Positions 17,400 through 25,244 of a DNA stretch of 64,000 nt are shown in pieces. The notes beneath the pieces were generated by a model. That model saw nothing but the letters and a program-made list of their open reading frames with translations. It searched no databases and was not told the origin of the DNA. The stretch is from contig CAWVRK010000009.1 in NCBI GenBank assembly GCA_963932955.1, forward strand, positions 1-64,000. The letters are read 5' to 3'. This DNA is from Flavicella sp963932955 (GTDB lineage: Bacteria > Bacteroidota > Bacteroidia > Flavobacteriales > Flavobacteriaceae). Each line of letters opens with the position of its first letter. Position 1 is the stretch's first letter. The translations under genes and the position numbers were made by a program.

Positions 17400-18322
17400 C
17401 AAAACAACAGCCACAGAACAGAAAATAACGCCAAGCTAAACAACAACAATTCCTTTACCCATTTTTTAGAGGTCTTGTCTACAAAAGTTGCGATGAGCAC
17501 ACTGGAAGGAAGAAAGAGGTAACTCAATTCAGATCCATTTTTTTCGTCGGTCAGCAACACCATTCCCAAACCTATAAAAAACATAAAAACAAGCAATAAG
17601 TAGTGCCTCCTAAAAGAGGTTTTACGCGACAAAACGTTTGGCAATGCTGCAAGTACTGCCAAAGTATTGAAAGCAAAAAGAACCAACAGGGGCATTGCGT
17701 AAACTTTGGTTTTGTAAAGAGCCCAGTCAAACCCTACCTCAAAAACAAAAAGATTGTAAAACAGTATTGAATTTTCGACAAAGAAACAATAAACAAAAAA
17801 GAACCATACAGGCACTGAAAAACCAACAAGGCAAATCAACGAGTTTCGGAGGTTTGCCTTTTTAAAAGCAACCAAGGAAAACAAGAGCCATAAAATGAGT
17901 AACAATGCCCCCTTAAAAAACAAAAAAGAAAGACCGACACACAATCCCGCATCAAAAAGGATGCGGTCCGGAGCCATTACAAGGTCCAAATCTAGGATTC
18001 TCAAATACATCAACACCCAAAGCGAGAGCAATAAAAGAGGGGTCGCCGAATGAAAAGCACTGGGAAAAAGACCGTAAAGTAAAATCAAAATAAAAGAGGC
18101 GTAGACCGTTCCATTGTCCAATTTACTCCTGTAAAGGGCAGTGCCCGAAAGAAACAAAAAAAACAAATTGGACAAAAGGTAGCCCGCATTTTTCAATACC
18201 ATTGTCCCTGAAAAAAAGAAGGCTTCTTTGGTAAAAAGAGAGGTGAAAAACAACAAACAAAACAAGATTCCCAAGACCAAGGCATTTACAGGGTTTGTTT
18301 TGCTAAAAAAATTGGTGAGCAT
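17399..18322 (-). CDS. DUF6427 family multi-pass membrane protein
   Basis: Polytopic inner-membrane protein of 307 residues, with perhaps nine or ten hydrophobic helices and no clear catalytic motif. The N terminus (MLTNFFSKTNPVN) and overall pattern match the flavobacterial DUF6427 family. Its start lies 43 bp from that of the divergent DUF6341 gene; the two families are commonly neighbours in flavobacteria. Function is unknown. Confidence 0.75.
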   Translation of the reverse strand: MLTNFFSKTNPVNALVLGILFCLLFFTSLFTKEAFFFSGTMVLKNAGYLLSNLFFLFLSGTALYRSKLDNGTVYASFILILLYGLFPSAFHSATPLLLLSLWVLMYLRILDLDLVMAPDRILFDAGLCVGLSFLFFKGALLLILWLLFSLVAFKKANLRNSLICLVGFSVPVWFFFVYCFFVENSILFYNLFVFEVGFDWALYKTKVYAMPLLVLFAFNTLAVLAALPNVLSRKTSFRRHYLLLVFMFFIGLGMVLLTDEKNGSELSYLFLPSSVLIATFVDKTSKKWVKELLLFSLALFSVLWLLF

Positions 18323-18343
18323 CGATCCTTTTTTATATTTTTG
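18312..18343 (+). promoter_or_regulatory. Promoter of the DUF6341-trmB pair
   Basis: TTG at 18312-18314, a 21-nt spacer and TATTTTTG at 18336-18343 give a full match to the Bacteroidetes -33/-7 promoter. The ATG of DUF6341 is 23 nt past the last G. The -33 part overlaps the first codons of the divergent DUF6427 gene. Confidence 0.65.
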
Positions 18344-18365
18344 CAGGGTAAAGATAATTCAAGTT

Positions 18366-18575
18366 ATGATAGCAAACAACATATTTAGAGTGATTGGAGA
18401 CGTATTCACAAATGGTCTTTTTGCCCCTTTCAATGCATTGAAAGACGCTGACAATTGGTGGATTTCAAACATTCCAAACTTTGTATTTATCGCCATCTTC
18501 TTTGTCCTATTGGGCTACTGGATGAACGAGTCTGTAAAGTTCAAAAAAGAAGGAACGGAAGACCTTCCTAAATAA
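18366..18575 (+). CDS. DUF6341 family small membrane protein
   Basis: 69-residue protein with an amphipathic N terminus and one membrane helix at about residues 37-54 (NFVFIAIFFVLLGYWM), ending in a charged tail. It resembles the DUF6341 family, some members of which have been misnamed uracil phosphoribosyltransferase because of a neighbouring gene. ATG 18366 was chosen because the promoter ends at 18343; the frame is open to 18228. trmB follows 9 bp later, so the two share a transcript. Function is unknown. Confidence 0.75.
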   Translation: MIANNIFRVIGDVFTNGLFAPFNALKDADNWWISNIPNFVFIAIFFVLLGYWMNESVKFKKEGTEDLPK

Positions 18576-18584
18576 GCCGTTCTT

Positions 18585-19256
18585 TTGGGAAGCAAAAACA
18601 AACTGAAACGTTTCAACGAAAATGAAACGTTTGCAAATGTCATTCAGCCAAGTCGTGAAGAAGTGACTTCTGATTTCCCTCACAAGGGAAAATGGAATCT
18701 TTTTTTTAAAAATGACAACCCGATTGTCTTAGAATTGGGCTGTGGCAAAGGGGAATACACAATTGCATTGGCCAAAAAAAACCCAGAGATCAATTTTATT
18801 GGAATTGACATCAAAGGGGCTCGCTTTTGGAGAGGAGCCAAAACGGCTTTGGAAGAAAGCATGAACAATGTCGCTTTTATACGAACTCAAATAGAACTGA
18901 TCGATTGTTGTTTTGCCGAAAATGAAGTCTCTGAAATCTGGATAACTTTTCCAGATCCTCAAATCAAATACAAACGAACCAAACATCGTTTGACCAATGA
19001 AGATTTTTTAAAAAAATACCACCATGTATTGCACGAAGAAGGTCTTGTTCATTTGAAGACGGACAGTGAATTTATGCATGGATACACCCTTGGTTTGCTC
19101 CACGGACAAGGACAAGAAGTCCTGTATGCGCACCACGACATCTATAGCAATCCCCACGCGCCAGAGGTGGTCTTACACACGCAAACTTTCTATGAAAAGC
19201 AATACTTAGAAATTGACAAGGCAATTACCTATATCAAATTCAAGCTGAAATACTAA
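18585..19256 (+). CDS. trmB: tRNA (guanine-N7)-methyltransferase
   Basis: SAM-dependent enzyme that methylates G46 in tRNA variable loops, 223 residues. The SAM-binding motif is LELGCGKGEYT near residues 49-59, IGIDIKGAR follows, and the family signature FPDPQIKYKRTKHRL is near residue 125. The start is TTG: only four sense codons separate the preceding in-frame stop (18573) from the conserved MGSKNKLKRF, and no ATG lies between. It is the second gene after DUF6341. Confidence 0.95.
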   Translation: MGSKNKLKRFNENETFANVIQPSREEVTSDFPHKGKWNLFFKNDNPIVLELGCGKGEYTIALAKKNPEINFIGIDIKGARFWRGAKTALEESMNNVAFIRTQIELIDCCFAENEVSEIWITFPDPQIKYKRTKHRLTNEDFLKKYHHVLHEEGLVHLKTDSEFMHGYTLGLLHGQGQEVLYAHHDIYSNPHAPEVVLHTQTFYEKQYLEIDKAITYIKFKLKY

Positions 19257-19295
19257 ACTTTACGAAAACTCCCTTCATAAAAGCAATCCGGGTTG

Positions 19296-20267
19296 TCAAA
19301 CCGCTCTTGTTTGCAATAGGGCTTCAGCGACTTCCAAACAAACGATTTCTCCAACCTCCAAACTTGTAGGATGGGTAAAGAAAATAGGTGTTTCATTCCA
19401 CAGCGCTTCGACTAAAAAAAAGCCTTGTTTGAAATAAGAAGTCAGCACCTCCACTTTTACCGGCGAATTGTCCACGACTTTTAGTTCGTTGGGATACAGC
19501 AATACGTTTTTTCCAGAGTTGTCTGTTGGAACAAACTCGGAAAGCGCCCGTTCGTTGACCTCATCAAAAAAAGAGGCGATGTAGCGTGACTTGGGTTGTC
19601 GGTACATTTCCTGAGGCATTTGATTCACTACTAATTTTCCGGATTTCATCACGAGAATTCGATCTGCAAAAGAGAGGGCGTCTGTCGTGTCATGGGTGGC
19701 GACCAGACAGGTGATTTGTCGTTCTTTGAGGTAGCGAAAAAGGCGACGTCGCAGCGGGTGTTTTCTAAAATTGTCAATGTGACTAAACGGCTCGTCCAAA
19801 AGCAACAATTCCGGCTCTTTTGCCAATACCCGAGCCAAAGCCACCCGCTGTTTTTGACCGCCACTTAGTTTTTTTACTTTGACCTCTGAAAAAGGCTGCA
19901 TGTCCACTACTTCTAACAGTTCTTGAATGCGTTCTTTCTTGGCTTTTGGGTAGCGATTGGGTAGAAATTTACCGATGTTTTCAGCCACGGTCGTAAAGGG
20001 CATCAAATCAAAATCTTGGGAGAGGTACTTTGCAAAAGGTTCACCAGGAACCAAATGAAAATCGGGACCCAACAGACGTGTTTCTCCCCAGTAAATTTCT
20101 CCAGCTTTAGGAGCGAGCAATCCGTAAATCAATTCGAGTAAAGTGCTTTTCCCACAACCACTTTCGCCGACAACTGCCAAATATGCACCTCTTTTAACTT
20201 CAAAAGAAAAATTTTTGACTACCTCTGTTTCTTCGTAGGCAAATGTGATATTTTTTACTGCTAACAC
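19296..20267 (-). CDS. ABC transporter ATP-binding protein, orphan
   Basis: Cytosolic ABC ATPase, 323 residues. Walker A is GESGCGKST at about 34-42, the signature is LSGGQKQRV, Walker B is ELLLLDEP, and the switch histidine lies in LVATHD. Residues of about 240-320 form a small C-terminal domain with beta-rich segments, like the TOBE-type regulatory domain of importers for anions, polyamines or sugars. No permease or binding protein is adjacent, so the substrate is unknown. It is convergent with trmB. Confidence 0.88.
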   Translation of the reverse strand: MLAVKNITFAYEETEVVKNFSFEVKRGAYLAVVGESGCGKSTLLELIYGLLAPKAGEIYWGETRLLGPDFHLVPGEPFAKYLSQDFDLMPFTTVAENIGKFLPNRYPKAKKERIQELLEVVDMQPFSEVKVKKLSGGQKQRVALARVLAKEPELLLLDEPFSHIDNFRKHPLRRRLFRYLKERQITCLVATHDTTDALSFADRILVMKSGKLVVNQMPQEMYRQPKSRYIASFFDEVNERALSEFVPTDNSGKNVLLYPNELKVVDNSPVKVEVLTSYFKQGFFLVEALWNETPIFFTHPTSLEVGEIVCLEVAEALLQTRAV

Positions 20268-20394
20268 GTGTGTATTTTTTTAAAAAAATATTTACAAAAA
20301 TCCTTGATAATACCGCCCAATATTTCAAAACAAATAGATGCTATTCTGCGTATCCAATGTAAAAAAAACAGGTCCTTTTCATCAAATATAATTC

Positions 20395-20432
20395 AAAAAA
20401 AAGAGCTGTTTTTACAAGCAGCTCTTTTTTTT
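20395..20432 (-). terminator. Terminator downstream of recA
   Basis: GAGCTG (20403-20408) pairs with CAGCTC (20419-20424), extended by flanking A8 and T8 runs, which form the U tract in the recA direction. It lies 17 bp past the recA stop. Confidence 0.75.
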
Positions 20433-20448
20433 AAATCTTTTAAAAGTT

Positions 20449-21459
20449 CTATTCTTGGTTTTCGATGGCTTCTTTGATTTTAGCTTCCAGTTCTTCCGCC
20501 AATTCCGGATTGTCTTTGATCAAGATTTTCACAGCGTCTCTCCCTTGTCCGAGCTTGGTGTCCCCATAGCTAAACCAAGAACCGCTTTTTTTGATGATGC
20601 CGTAGTTGACTCCGATGTCCAAAATTTCACCCACTTTTGAGATGCCTTGTCCGTACATGATGTCAAATTCTGCCATTTGAAAAGGAGGTGCCACCTTGTT
20701 TTTTACCACTTTTACTTTGGTGCTATTTCCAATCACTTGGTCTCCGTCTTTGATCTGCGTCCTTCTGCGAATGTCCAAACGAACAGATGCATAAAATTTC
20801 AAGGCGTTTCCACCCGTTGTGGTTTCCGGATTTCCAAACATGACCCCAATCTTTTCACGCAGCTGGTTGATAAAGATGACCGTACAGTTTGTTTTGCTAA
20901 TTGTCCCTGTCAATTTCCGCAACGCTTGCGACATCAATCGCGCGTGCAAGCCCATTTTGGAGTCTCCCATCTCCCCTTCGATTTCACTTTTTGGCGTCAG
21001 TGCAGCCACTGAATCAATGACAACAATATCAATGGCTCCAGAACGAATCAAATTTTCTGTAATCTCCAAAGCTTGTTCTCCGTGATCGGGTTGTGAAATA
21101 ATCAAATTGTCAATATCTACCCCTAAGTTTTCTGCATAAAACCGATCAAAGGCATGCTCTGCATCGATAAAAGCGGCGATGCCTCCAGCCTTTTGAGCTT
21201 CGGCAATGGCGTGGATGGTCAAGGTGGTTTTTCCGGAAGATTCCGGTCCGTAAATTTCAATCACTCTCCCTCTTGGATATCCGCCAACTCCTAAGGCGAG
21301 GTCCAACCCAAGAGATCCTGAAGAGATGGCCTCTACATCTTCATGCGCCACGTCTCCCATCTTCATCACGGCTCCTTTCCCGTAGGTTTTATCGAGCTTG
21401 TCAAGCGTCATTTGCAACGCTTTTAATTTTGCCTCTTTCTCTTTTGTATCGTTTGCCAT
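20449..21459 (-). CDS. recA: Recombinase RecA
   Basis: DNA-dependent ATPase that drives strand exchange and triggers SOS cleavage reactions, 336 residues. Walker A is GPESSGKTT near 67-75, VIDSVAALTPKSE and INQLREKIGVMFGNPETTTGG are the L1/L2 regions, and the acidic C-terminal tail is short. No SOS box of a known type was recognised upstream. It is flanked by its own terminator and is 148 bp from bioA. Confidence 0.98.
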   Translation of the reverse strand: MANDTKEKEAKLKALQMTLDKLDKTYGKGAVMKMGDVAHEDVEAISSGSLGLDLALGVGGYPRGRVIEIYGPESSGKTTLTIHAIAEAQKAGGIAAFIDAEHAFDRFYAENLGVDIDNLIISQPDHGEQALEITENLIRSGAIDIVVIDSVAALTPKSEIEGEMGDSKMGLHARLMSQALRKLTGTISKTNCTVIFINQLREKIGVMFGNPETTTGGNALKFYASVRLDIRRRTQIKDGDQVIGNSTKVKVVKNKVAPPFQMAEFDIMYGQGISKVGEILDIGVNYGIIKKSGSWFSYGDTKLGQGRDAVKILIKDNPELAEELEAKIKEAIENQE

Positions 21460-21607
21460 AGTGAATCGCTTGTAAAAATTAATAATTAGAAAGTAAAAGT
21501 ACTAAAATAATGGGGGATTTGGAGCAGAAAAAAACACTGAACAAAGAACTTTTTCAACAAAATAAAAAAAGAAGTTTCGCGCGCGATTTCACAGTTTTAT
21601 TCAAAGG

Positions 21608-22882
21608 TCAATTGCCAAATCGCTCCAAAGCCGCTTCGATGACCTGGTAGATTTTCTGCAATTGCGCGTCTGAGATCACAAAGGGTGGCAAGATATACAA
21701 GGTATTTCCCAAAGGACGCAGACAGACGCCTCGGTCCATAAAGAAGTGAAATAATTCGTCTCTCAAACTGCCGTAACGCTCCATTGCTACTGCCATGTCC
21801 AAAGCAAAAATAACCCCCAAATGCCGGGTCGCTTTTACGTTTGGATGTGTTTTTATTTTCTTTTCAAAAGCACGGTGCTGCTGCGCGATGCGCTGCATGT
21901 TGGCCTGCATCTCTGCAGATGTCAACAATTCAATTCCCGCCAAGACTGCAGTACAACCCAATGGATTGGCCGAATAGGTGTGTCCGTGAAAAAAGCCCTT
22001 GCTGAGCGCGTCGTCGTAAAAAGCATCGAAAACGGCTTGCGTGCAGCTAGTCAAAGCCATGGGAACCAGTCCTCCTGTCAAAGACTTAGAGAGGCAGAGG
22101 ATGTCAGGGCTGTTTTTTAAATATTCGGAGGCGAAATTTTTACCAGTTTTTCCAAAACCCGTCATCACCTCATCTGCGATACACAACACCTGGTGCTTGC
22201 GCGCCATCGCAATCAGTTCGTCCAACAAAGATGCCTCGTACATGTTCATGGCTGCTGCTCCTTGTACCAAAGGCTCAAAAATAAAAGCCGCTACTTCGCC
22301 GGTTTTTAAGAGCTTTTCAAAACTGGTTTTTACCTGTTCAAAATTGGTTTGTGTAGGCACTTCGATGCGGTCGATCTGTAACAAGAAGTCTTCAAAAGGG
22401 CCGTTGTAAACAGAAAGCCCCGAGACAGACATGGCGCCAAAGGTATCTCCGTGGAATGCTTGTTCCAAAGCGATGATCTTGCTGCGTTTATTTCCCTGAT
22501 TGAAATGGTATTGCAAAGCCATTTTGATGGCGACGTCAACAGCAGTAGAACCGTTGTCTGAAAAAAACAGCTTTTGTTGGTTGTCAGGTAAAATGCGCAT
22601 CAAGGCTTCTGACATTTCGATGGCTGGTTCGTGCGTAAAACCGCTAAAAACTACTTGGTCCAGCTTTGTAAGTTGGGCCGTAACCTTTTTGATGATGTGT
22701 GGGTTGCAATGCCCGTACATACAGGTGTACCAAGAGGCAATTCCATCGATATAGGCCTTTCCTTGGTCATCGTACAAAAGTGCTCCTTCCGCTTTGGTGA
22801 TTGGAATGTGGTTCGCATGTAACTTGTGTTGGGTCAAAGGATGCCACAGGTGTTTTTGATCTCTTTCTGAAAGTGTACTCAT
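21608..22882 (-). CDS. bioA: Adenosylmethionine-8-amino-7-oxononanoate aminotransferase
   Basis: PLP enzyme converting KAPA to DAPA in biotin synthesis with S-adenosylmethionine as amino donor, 424 residues. HLWHPLTQH at 11-19 is a BioA hallmark. The PLP lysine is K266 in LSKSLTGGLVP, and FSDNGSTAVDVAIKM binds phosphate. It is the third gene of bioF-bioD-bioA, 42 bp after bioD. Confidence 0.95.
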   Translation of the reverse strand: MSTLSERDQKHLWHPLTQHKLHANHIPITKAEGALLYDDQGKAYIDGIASWYTCMYGHCNPHIIKKVTAQLTKLDQVVFSGFTHEPAIEMSEALMRILPDNQQKLFFSDNGSTAVDVAIKMALQYHFNQGNKRSKIIALEQAFHGDTFGAMSVSGLSVYNGPFEDFLLQIDRIEVPTQTNFEQVKTSFEKLLKTGEVAAFIFEPLVQGAAAMNMYEASLLDELIAMARKHQVLCIADEVMTGFGKTGKNFASEYLKNSPDILCLSKSLTGGLVPMALTSCTQAVFDAFYDDALSKGFFHGHTYSANPLGCTAVLAGIELLTSAEMQANMQRIAQQHRAFEKKIKTHPNVKATRHLGVIFALDMAVAMERYGSLRDELFHFFMDRGVCLRPLGNTLYILPPFVISDAQLQKIYQVIEAALERFGN

Positions 22883-22924
22883 GGTGTTGCTGTATCGTTG
22901 TATTGTTTTTGGAAATGCTTAAAT

Positions 22925-23554
22925 CTAAGCATTTATAAAATCGCAGAGGACTTTTCGAAAGGTGTCGGCGTAGCGCGTGATGACCTCTTTTGAAAAGACC
23001 TTTTCCTCGTAAATATTTCCCAGCACACGAACTCCTGTCATTTTTTGAATCACGGTTTCTGTCGGCGGATGGGGATTTCCGCTAAAAAGCAAGGCCACAT
23101 CCAATCCTTTTTCTTGCAGCATTCGAAGGGTCAACAAGGTGTGATTGATGCTTCCCAAATAGTGACGCGAAACAACAATGACTTTGTGGTGGTCCTGAAT
23201 CAAATCCAATACGGTTTCCGAGTCGTTCAATGGCACCAAGAGTCCTCCTGCACCTTCGATAACGAGGTGGTTTGTTGTTTCTGGGGCGAGAATTTCCTTT
23301 TTTTGAATGACAAGGCCATCGATGGCGGCAGCTGCATGTGGACTCATCGGTGTTTTCAAAGCATAGCTATTGGGGTGAAATTGAGAGTGTGTATTGGAAA
23401 TCAATTGCTGTACCTTGTGGGTGTCGGAATGTTCAAGGTCTCCTGCTTGTATAGGCTTCCAATAATCGGCTTTCAAAGCCTCTGTTACGATGGCTGAGGC
23501 AATTGTTTTTCCTACATCTGTTGAAATTCCGGTGATAAAAAGCTGCTTTGGCAT
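22925..23554 (-). CDS. bioD: Dethiobiotin synthase
   Basis: ATP-dependent carboxylase closing the ureido ring of DAPA to form dethiobiotin, 209 residues. The P-loop is TGISTDVGKT at 7-16, and VIEGAGGLLVPL is the second family motif. It lies between bioF (39 bp upstream) and bioA. Confidence 0.95.
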   Translation of the reverse strand: MPKQLFITGISTDVGKTIASAIVTEALKADYWKPIQAGDLEHSDTHKVQQLISNTHSQFHPNSYALKTPMSPHAAAAIDGLVIQKKEILAPETTNHLVIEGAGGLLVPLNDSETVLDLIQDHHKVIVVSRHYLGSINHTLLTLRMLQEKGLDVALLFSGNPHPPTETVIQKMTGVRVLGNIYEEKVFSKEVITRYADTFRKVLCDFINA

Positions 23555-23593
23555 GGTTGAATTTAGGTGTCGAATGGTGGTGTATTTTTGAGA

Positions 23594-24727
23594 TTAGGCC
23601 TTGGCAAAAATAGCCAATTGCCGCAGGACTTCTTCTATTTCTTCAAAGGTATTGTCGCTGTGGAGGCAAAAGCGCATGCGTTCTTGACCTTGGGGAACGG
23701 TAGGTGCCAAGACCGCTTTCACTTCAAACCCGAGAGTACGCAGTTGTCTTGCCGTATTTTTGACACGCTCATTTCCTGGAAAAACACAGGACTGTATGGC
23801 ACTGGAACTTTCAATAAAAAAAGATGTAAGGTGGCATGCCTTTGCCATTTCCTTAAAAAAAGATATGTTCGAATGCAATTTTTGAAGCGCAGGACTTTGC
23901 TCCAATTCTTGGTAAGCGGCGGCTATGACTGCCACGGCATGTAAGGAAGCGGCTGTAGTGTAAATAAAAGACCTGGAAAAATTGATCAGGTAGTCCCGCA
24001 ATTCAGGAGCCCCCAAAACAACGGCCCCATGACAACCCAAGGCTTTTCCAAAGGTGTGTACCCGCGCAAAAACTTCGTTTTCTAAATTTAGTTTTTGAAG
24101 CAAGCCTGTCCCTTTTTCTCCAAAAACCCCATTGGAATGTGCCTCGTCTACAATCAAATAGCAGTTGTTGCGTTTGGAAAAAGCCACCAAAGCTTCCAAT
24201 GGAGCGCAATCCCCGTCCATGGAGTAGACGGCTTCCACAGCAATGTATACAGGGCCTTTGCACTTTGCGAATTTCTTTTCCAAGTCTTGCAATGAGTTGT
24301 GCTGAAATTTGTAAGCATTGGCATTGGACAATCGGATGCCGTCTCTAATAGAAGCATGGATCAAAGCGTCGTACAAAACCGTTGCTCCCTTTTGCAAAAC
24401 CGCAGAAAACAATCCAACGTTGGCGTCGTATCCAGAATTGTACAACAGGGCCGCTTCGGCATTGTGAACTGATGCCAACATTGTTTCTACCTCATCATGC
24501 AAAGGGTGTGAGCCCGAAAGCAAACGGGAACCAGAGCTTCCATTTACAAAGGTCTCGTTTTGAAGGCGAAGCCGTGCTTTTTCTTGAATGTTAGGGCTTT
24601 TCGCAAAGCCCAAGTAATCATTCGAAGCGAAATCAATGGTTGCTGACGAACAAGACAAAACCCGATGCGCATTGATTTCTTTTCGTTCTTCTACTTTTTT
24701 TTTCAATTCTTTTGGAAATCTGTTCAT
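23594..24727 (-). CDS. bioF: 8-amino-7-oxononanoate synthase
   Basis: PLP enzyme condensing pimeloyl-thioester and alanine to KAPA, the first ring-building step of biotin synthesis, 377 residues. The PLP lysine is K228 in HTFGKALGCHG. FASNDYLG near 33-40 and GSSGSRLLSG near 63-72 are family motifs. It heads the bio cluster and is preceded by a stable hairpin. bioB, bioC and bioH are not in the window. A related family (KBL, aminolevulinate synthase) is excluded by context. Confidence 0.92.
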   Translation of the reverse strand: MNRFPKELKKKVEERKEINAHRVLSCSSATIDFASNDYLGFAKSPNIQEKARLRLQNETFVNGSSGSRLLSGSHPLHDEVETMLASVHNAEAALLYNSGYDANVGLFSAVLQKGATVLYDALIHASIRDGIRLSNANAYKFQHNSLQDLEKKFAKCKGPVYIAVEAVYSMDGDCAPLEALVAFSKRNNCYLIVDEAHSNGVFGEKGTGLLQKLNLENEVFARVHTFGKALGCHGAVVLGAPELRDYLINFSRSFIYTTAASLHAVAVIAAAYQELEQSPALQKLHSNISFFKEMAKACHLTSFFIESSSAIQSCVFPGNERVKNTARQLRTLGFEVKAVLAPTVPQGQERMRFCLHSDNTFEEIEEVLRQLAIFAKA

Positions 24728-24775
24728 AGGACAACTCCTTTTGACTTGGCTTTTGATGAAAGTGCTAAATTAATG

Positions 24776-24791
24776 AACTTCCGAAGAAGTT
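24776..24791 (-). promoter_or_regulatory. UUCG-tetraloop hairpin in the bioF leader
   Basis: On the minus strand AACTTC-TTCG-GAAGTT forms a 6-bp stem closed by C-G around UUCG, an extra-stable tetraloop, 49 nt upstream of the bioF ATG. Its role is unknown; attenuation or mRNA stabilisation is possible. Confidence 0.4.
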
Positions 24792-24797
24792 GGACGC

Positions 24798-24837
24798 ACT
24801 CCTCAAAAAAACAACCTGTATTGTTTTTTTGAGGAGT
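24798..24837. repeat. 17-bp perfect inverted repeat between atpC and bioF
   Basis: ACTCCTCAAAAAAACAA (24798-24814) and its exact complement (24821-24837) enclose the loop CCTGTA. Unlike a normal terminator, the GC-rich part is at the base and the T run is inside the stem. A third, weaker hairpin (AATCTCTTT...GAGAGATT, 24851-24871) follows. Together with the terminator at 24884 the 206-bp gap is almost entirely self-complementary. Confidence 0.7.
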
Positions 24838-24883
24838 CTGCTGTGCGTGAAATCTCTTTTAAAGAGAGATTCAAAAAAAGGCA

Positions 24884-24913
24884 TAAAAAAACTCCGAGTC
24901 GCCTCGGAGTTTT
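24884..24913 (-). terminator. Terminator after atpD-atpC
   Basis: ACTCCGAG (24891-24898) pairs with CTCGGAGT (24903-24910) around TCGC, with A/T flanks that add three pairs and supply a U tract in the minus direction. It lies 22 bp past the atpC stop. Confidence 0.85.
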
Positions 24914-24934
24914 GTAAAATTAATAGGGATGGCA

Positions 24935-25213
24935 TCAGTCTACCAAAACCACCACCTTGTTTTCTTTCATTTCAACTGTTCCGCTATTGATTGCAATTGA
25001 GTAATTTTTGCCCTCTTTTTGAAAGTTTGCTTGGAACTCTTCTGCAATTTCTAAAGCATCTCCTTGTATTTTCACTGCGCCTTTGCCCAATACAGAAACA
25101 ATGGCCGCGTGGTTGTTTAACATTTGAAATTCCCCATTGATTCCAGGTACGGAAACAGCGGTGACTTCTTGACCAAATAAGGTCGCTTCAGGAGATACAA
25201 TTTCTAAAAACAT
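24935..25213 (-). CDS. atpC: F1 ATP synthase epsilon subunit (beta-sandwich domain)
   Basis: Rotor-stalk subunit of F1, 92 residues. It contains only the N-terminal beta-sandwich domain (MFLEIVSPEATLFG, SVPGINGEFQMLNNHAAIVSVLGKG); the C-terminal helical hairpin that inhibits ATPase in E. coli is missing, giving the short form common in Bacteroidetes. It follows atpD by 31 bp, and a terminator follows. Confidence 0.93.
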   Translation of the reverse strand: MFLEIVSPEATLFGQEVTAVSVPGINGEFQMLNNHAAIVSVLGKGAVKIQGDALEIAEEFQANFQKEGKNYSIAINSGTVEMKENKVVVLVD

Positions 25214-25244
25214 CGTTTTTAATTAAAAATTAAATTTTTAAGAC

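Noticed and set aside
21577..21586. CG palindrome TCGCGCGCGA after bioA
   Set aside because: Followed by a T run in the bioA direction, but the stem would be only 3-4 bp with a loop, too weak to call a terminator; no other role visible.
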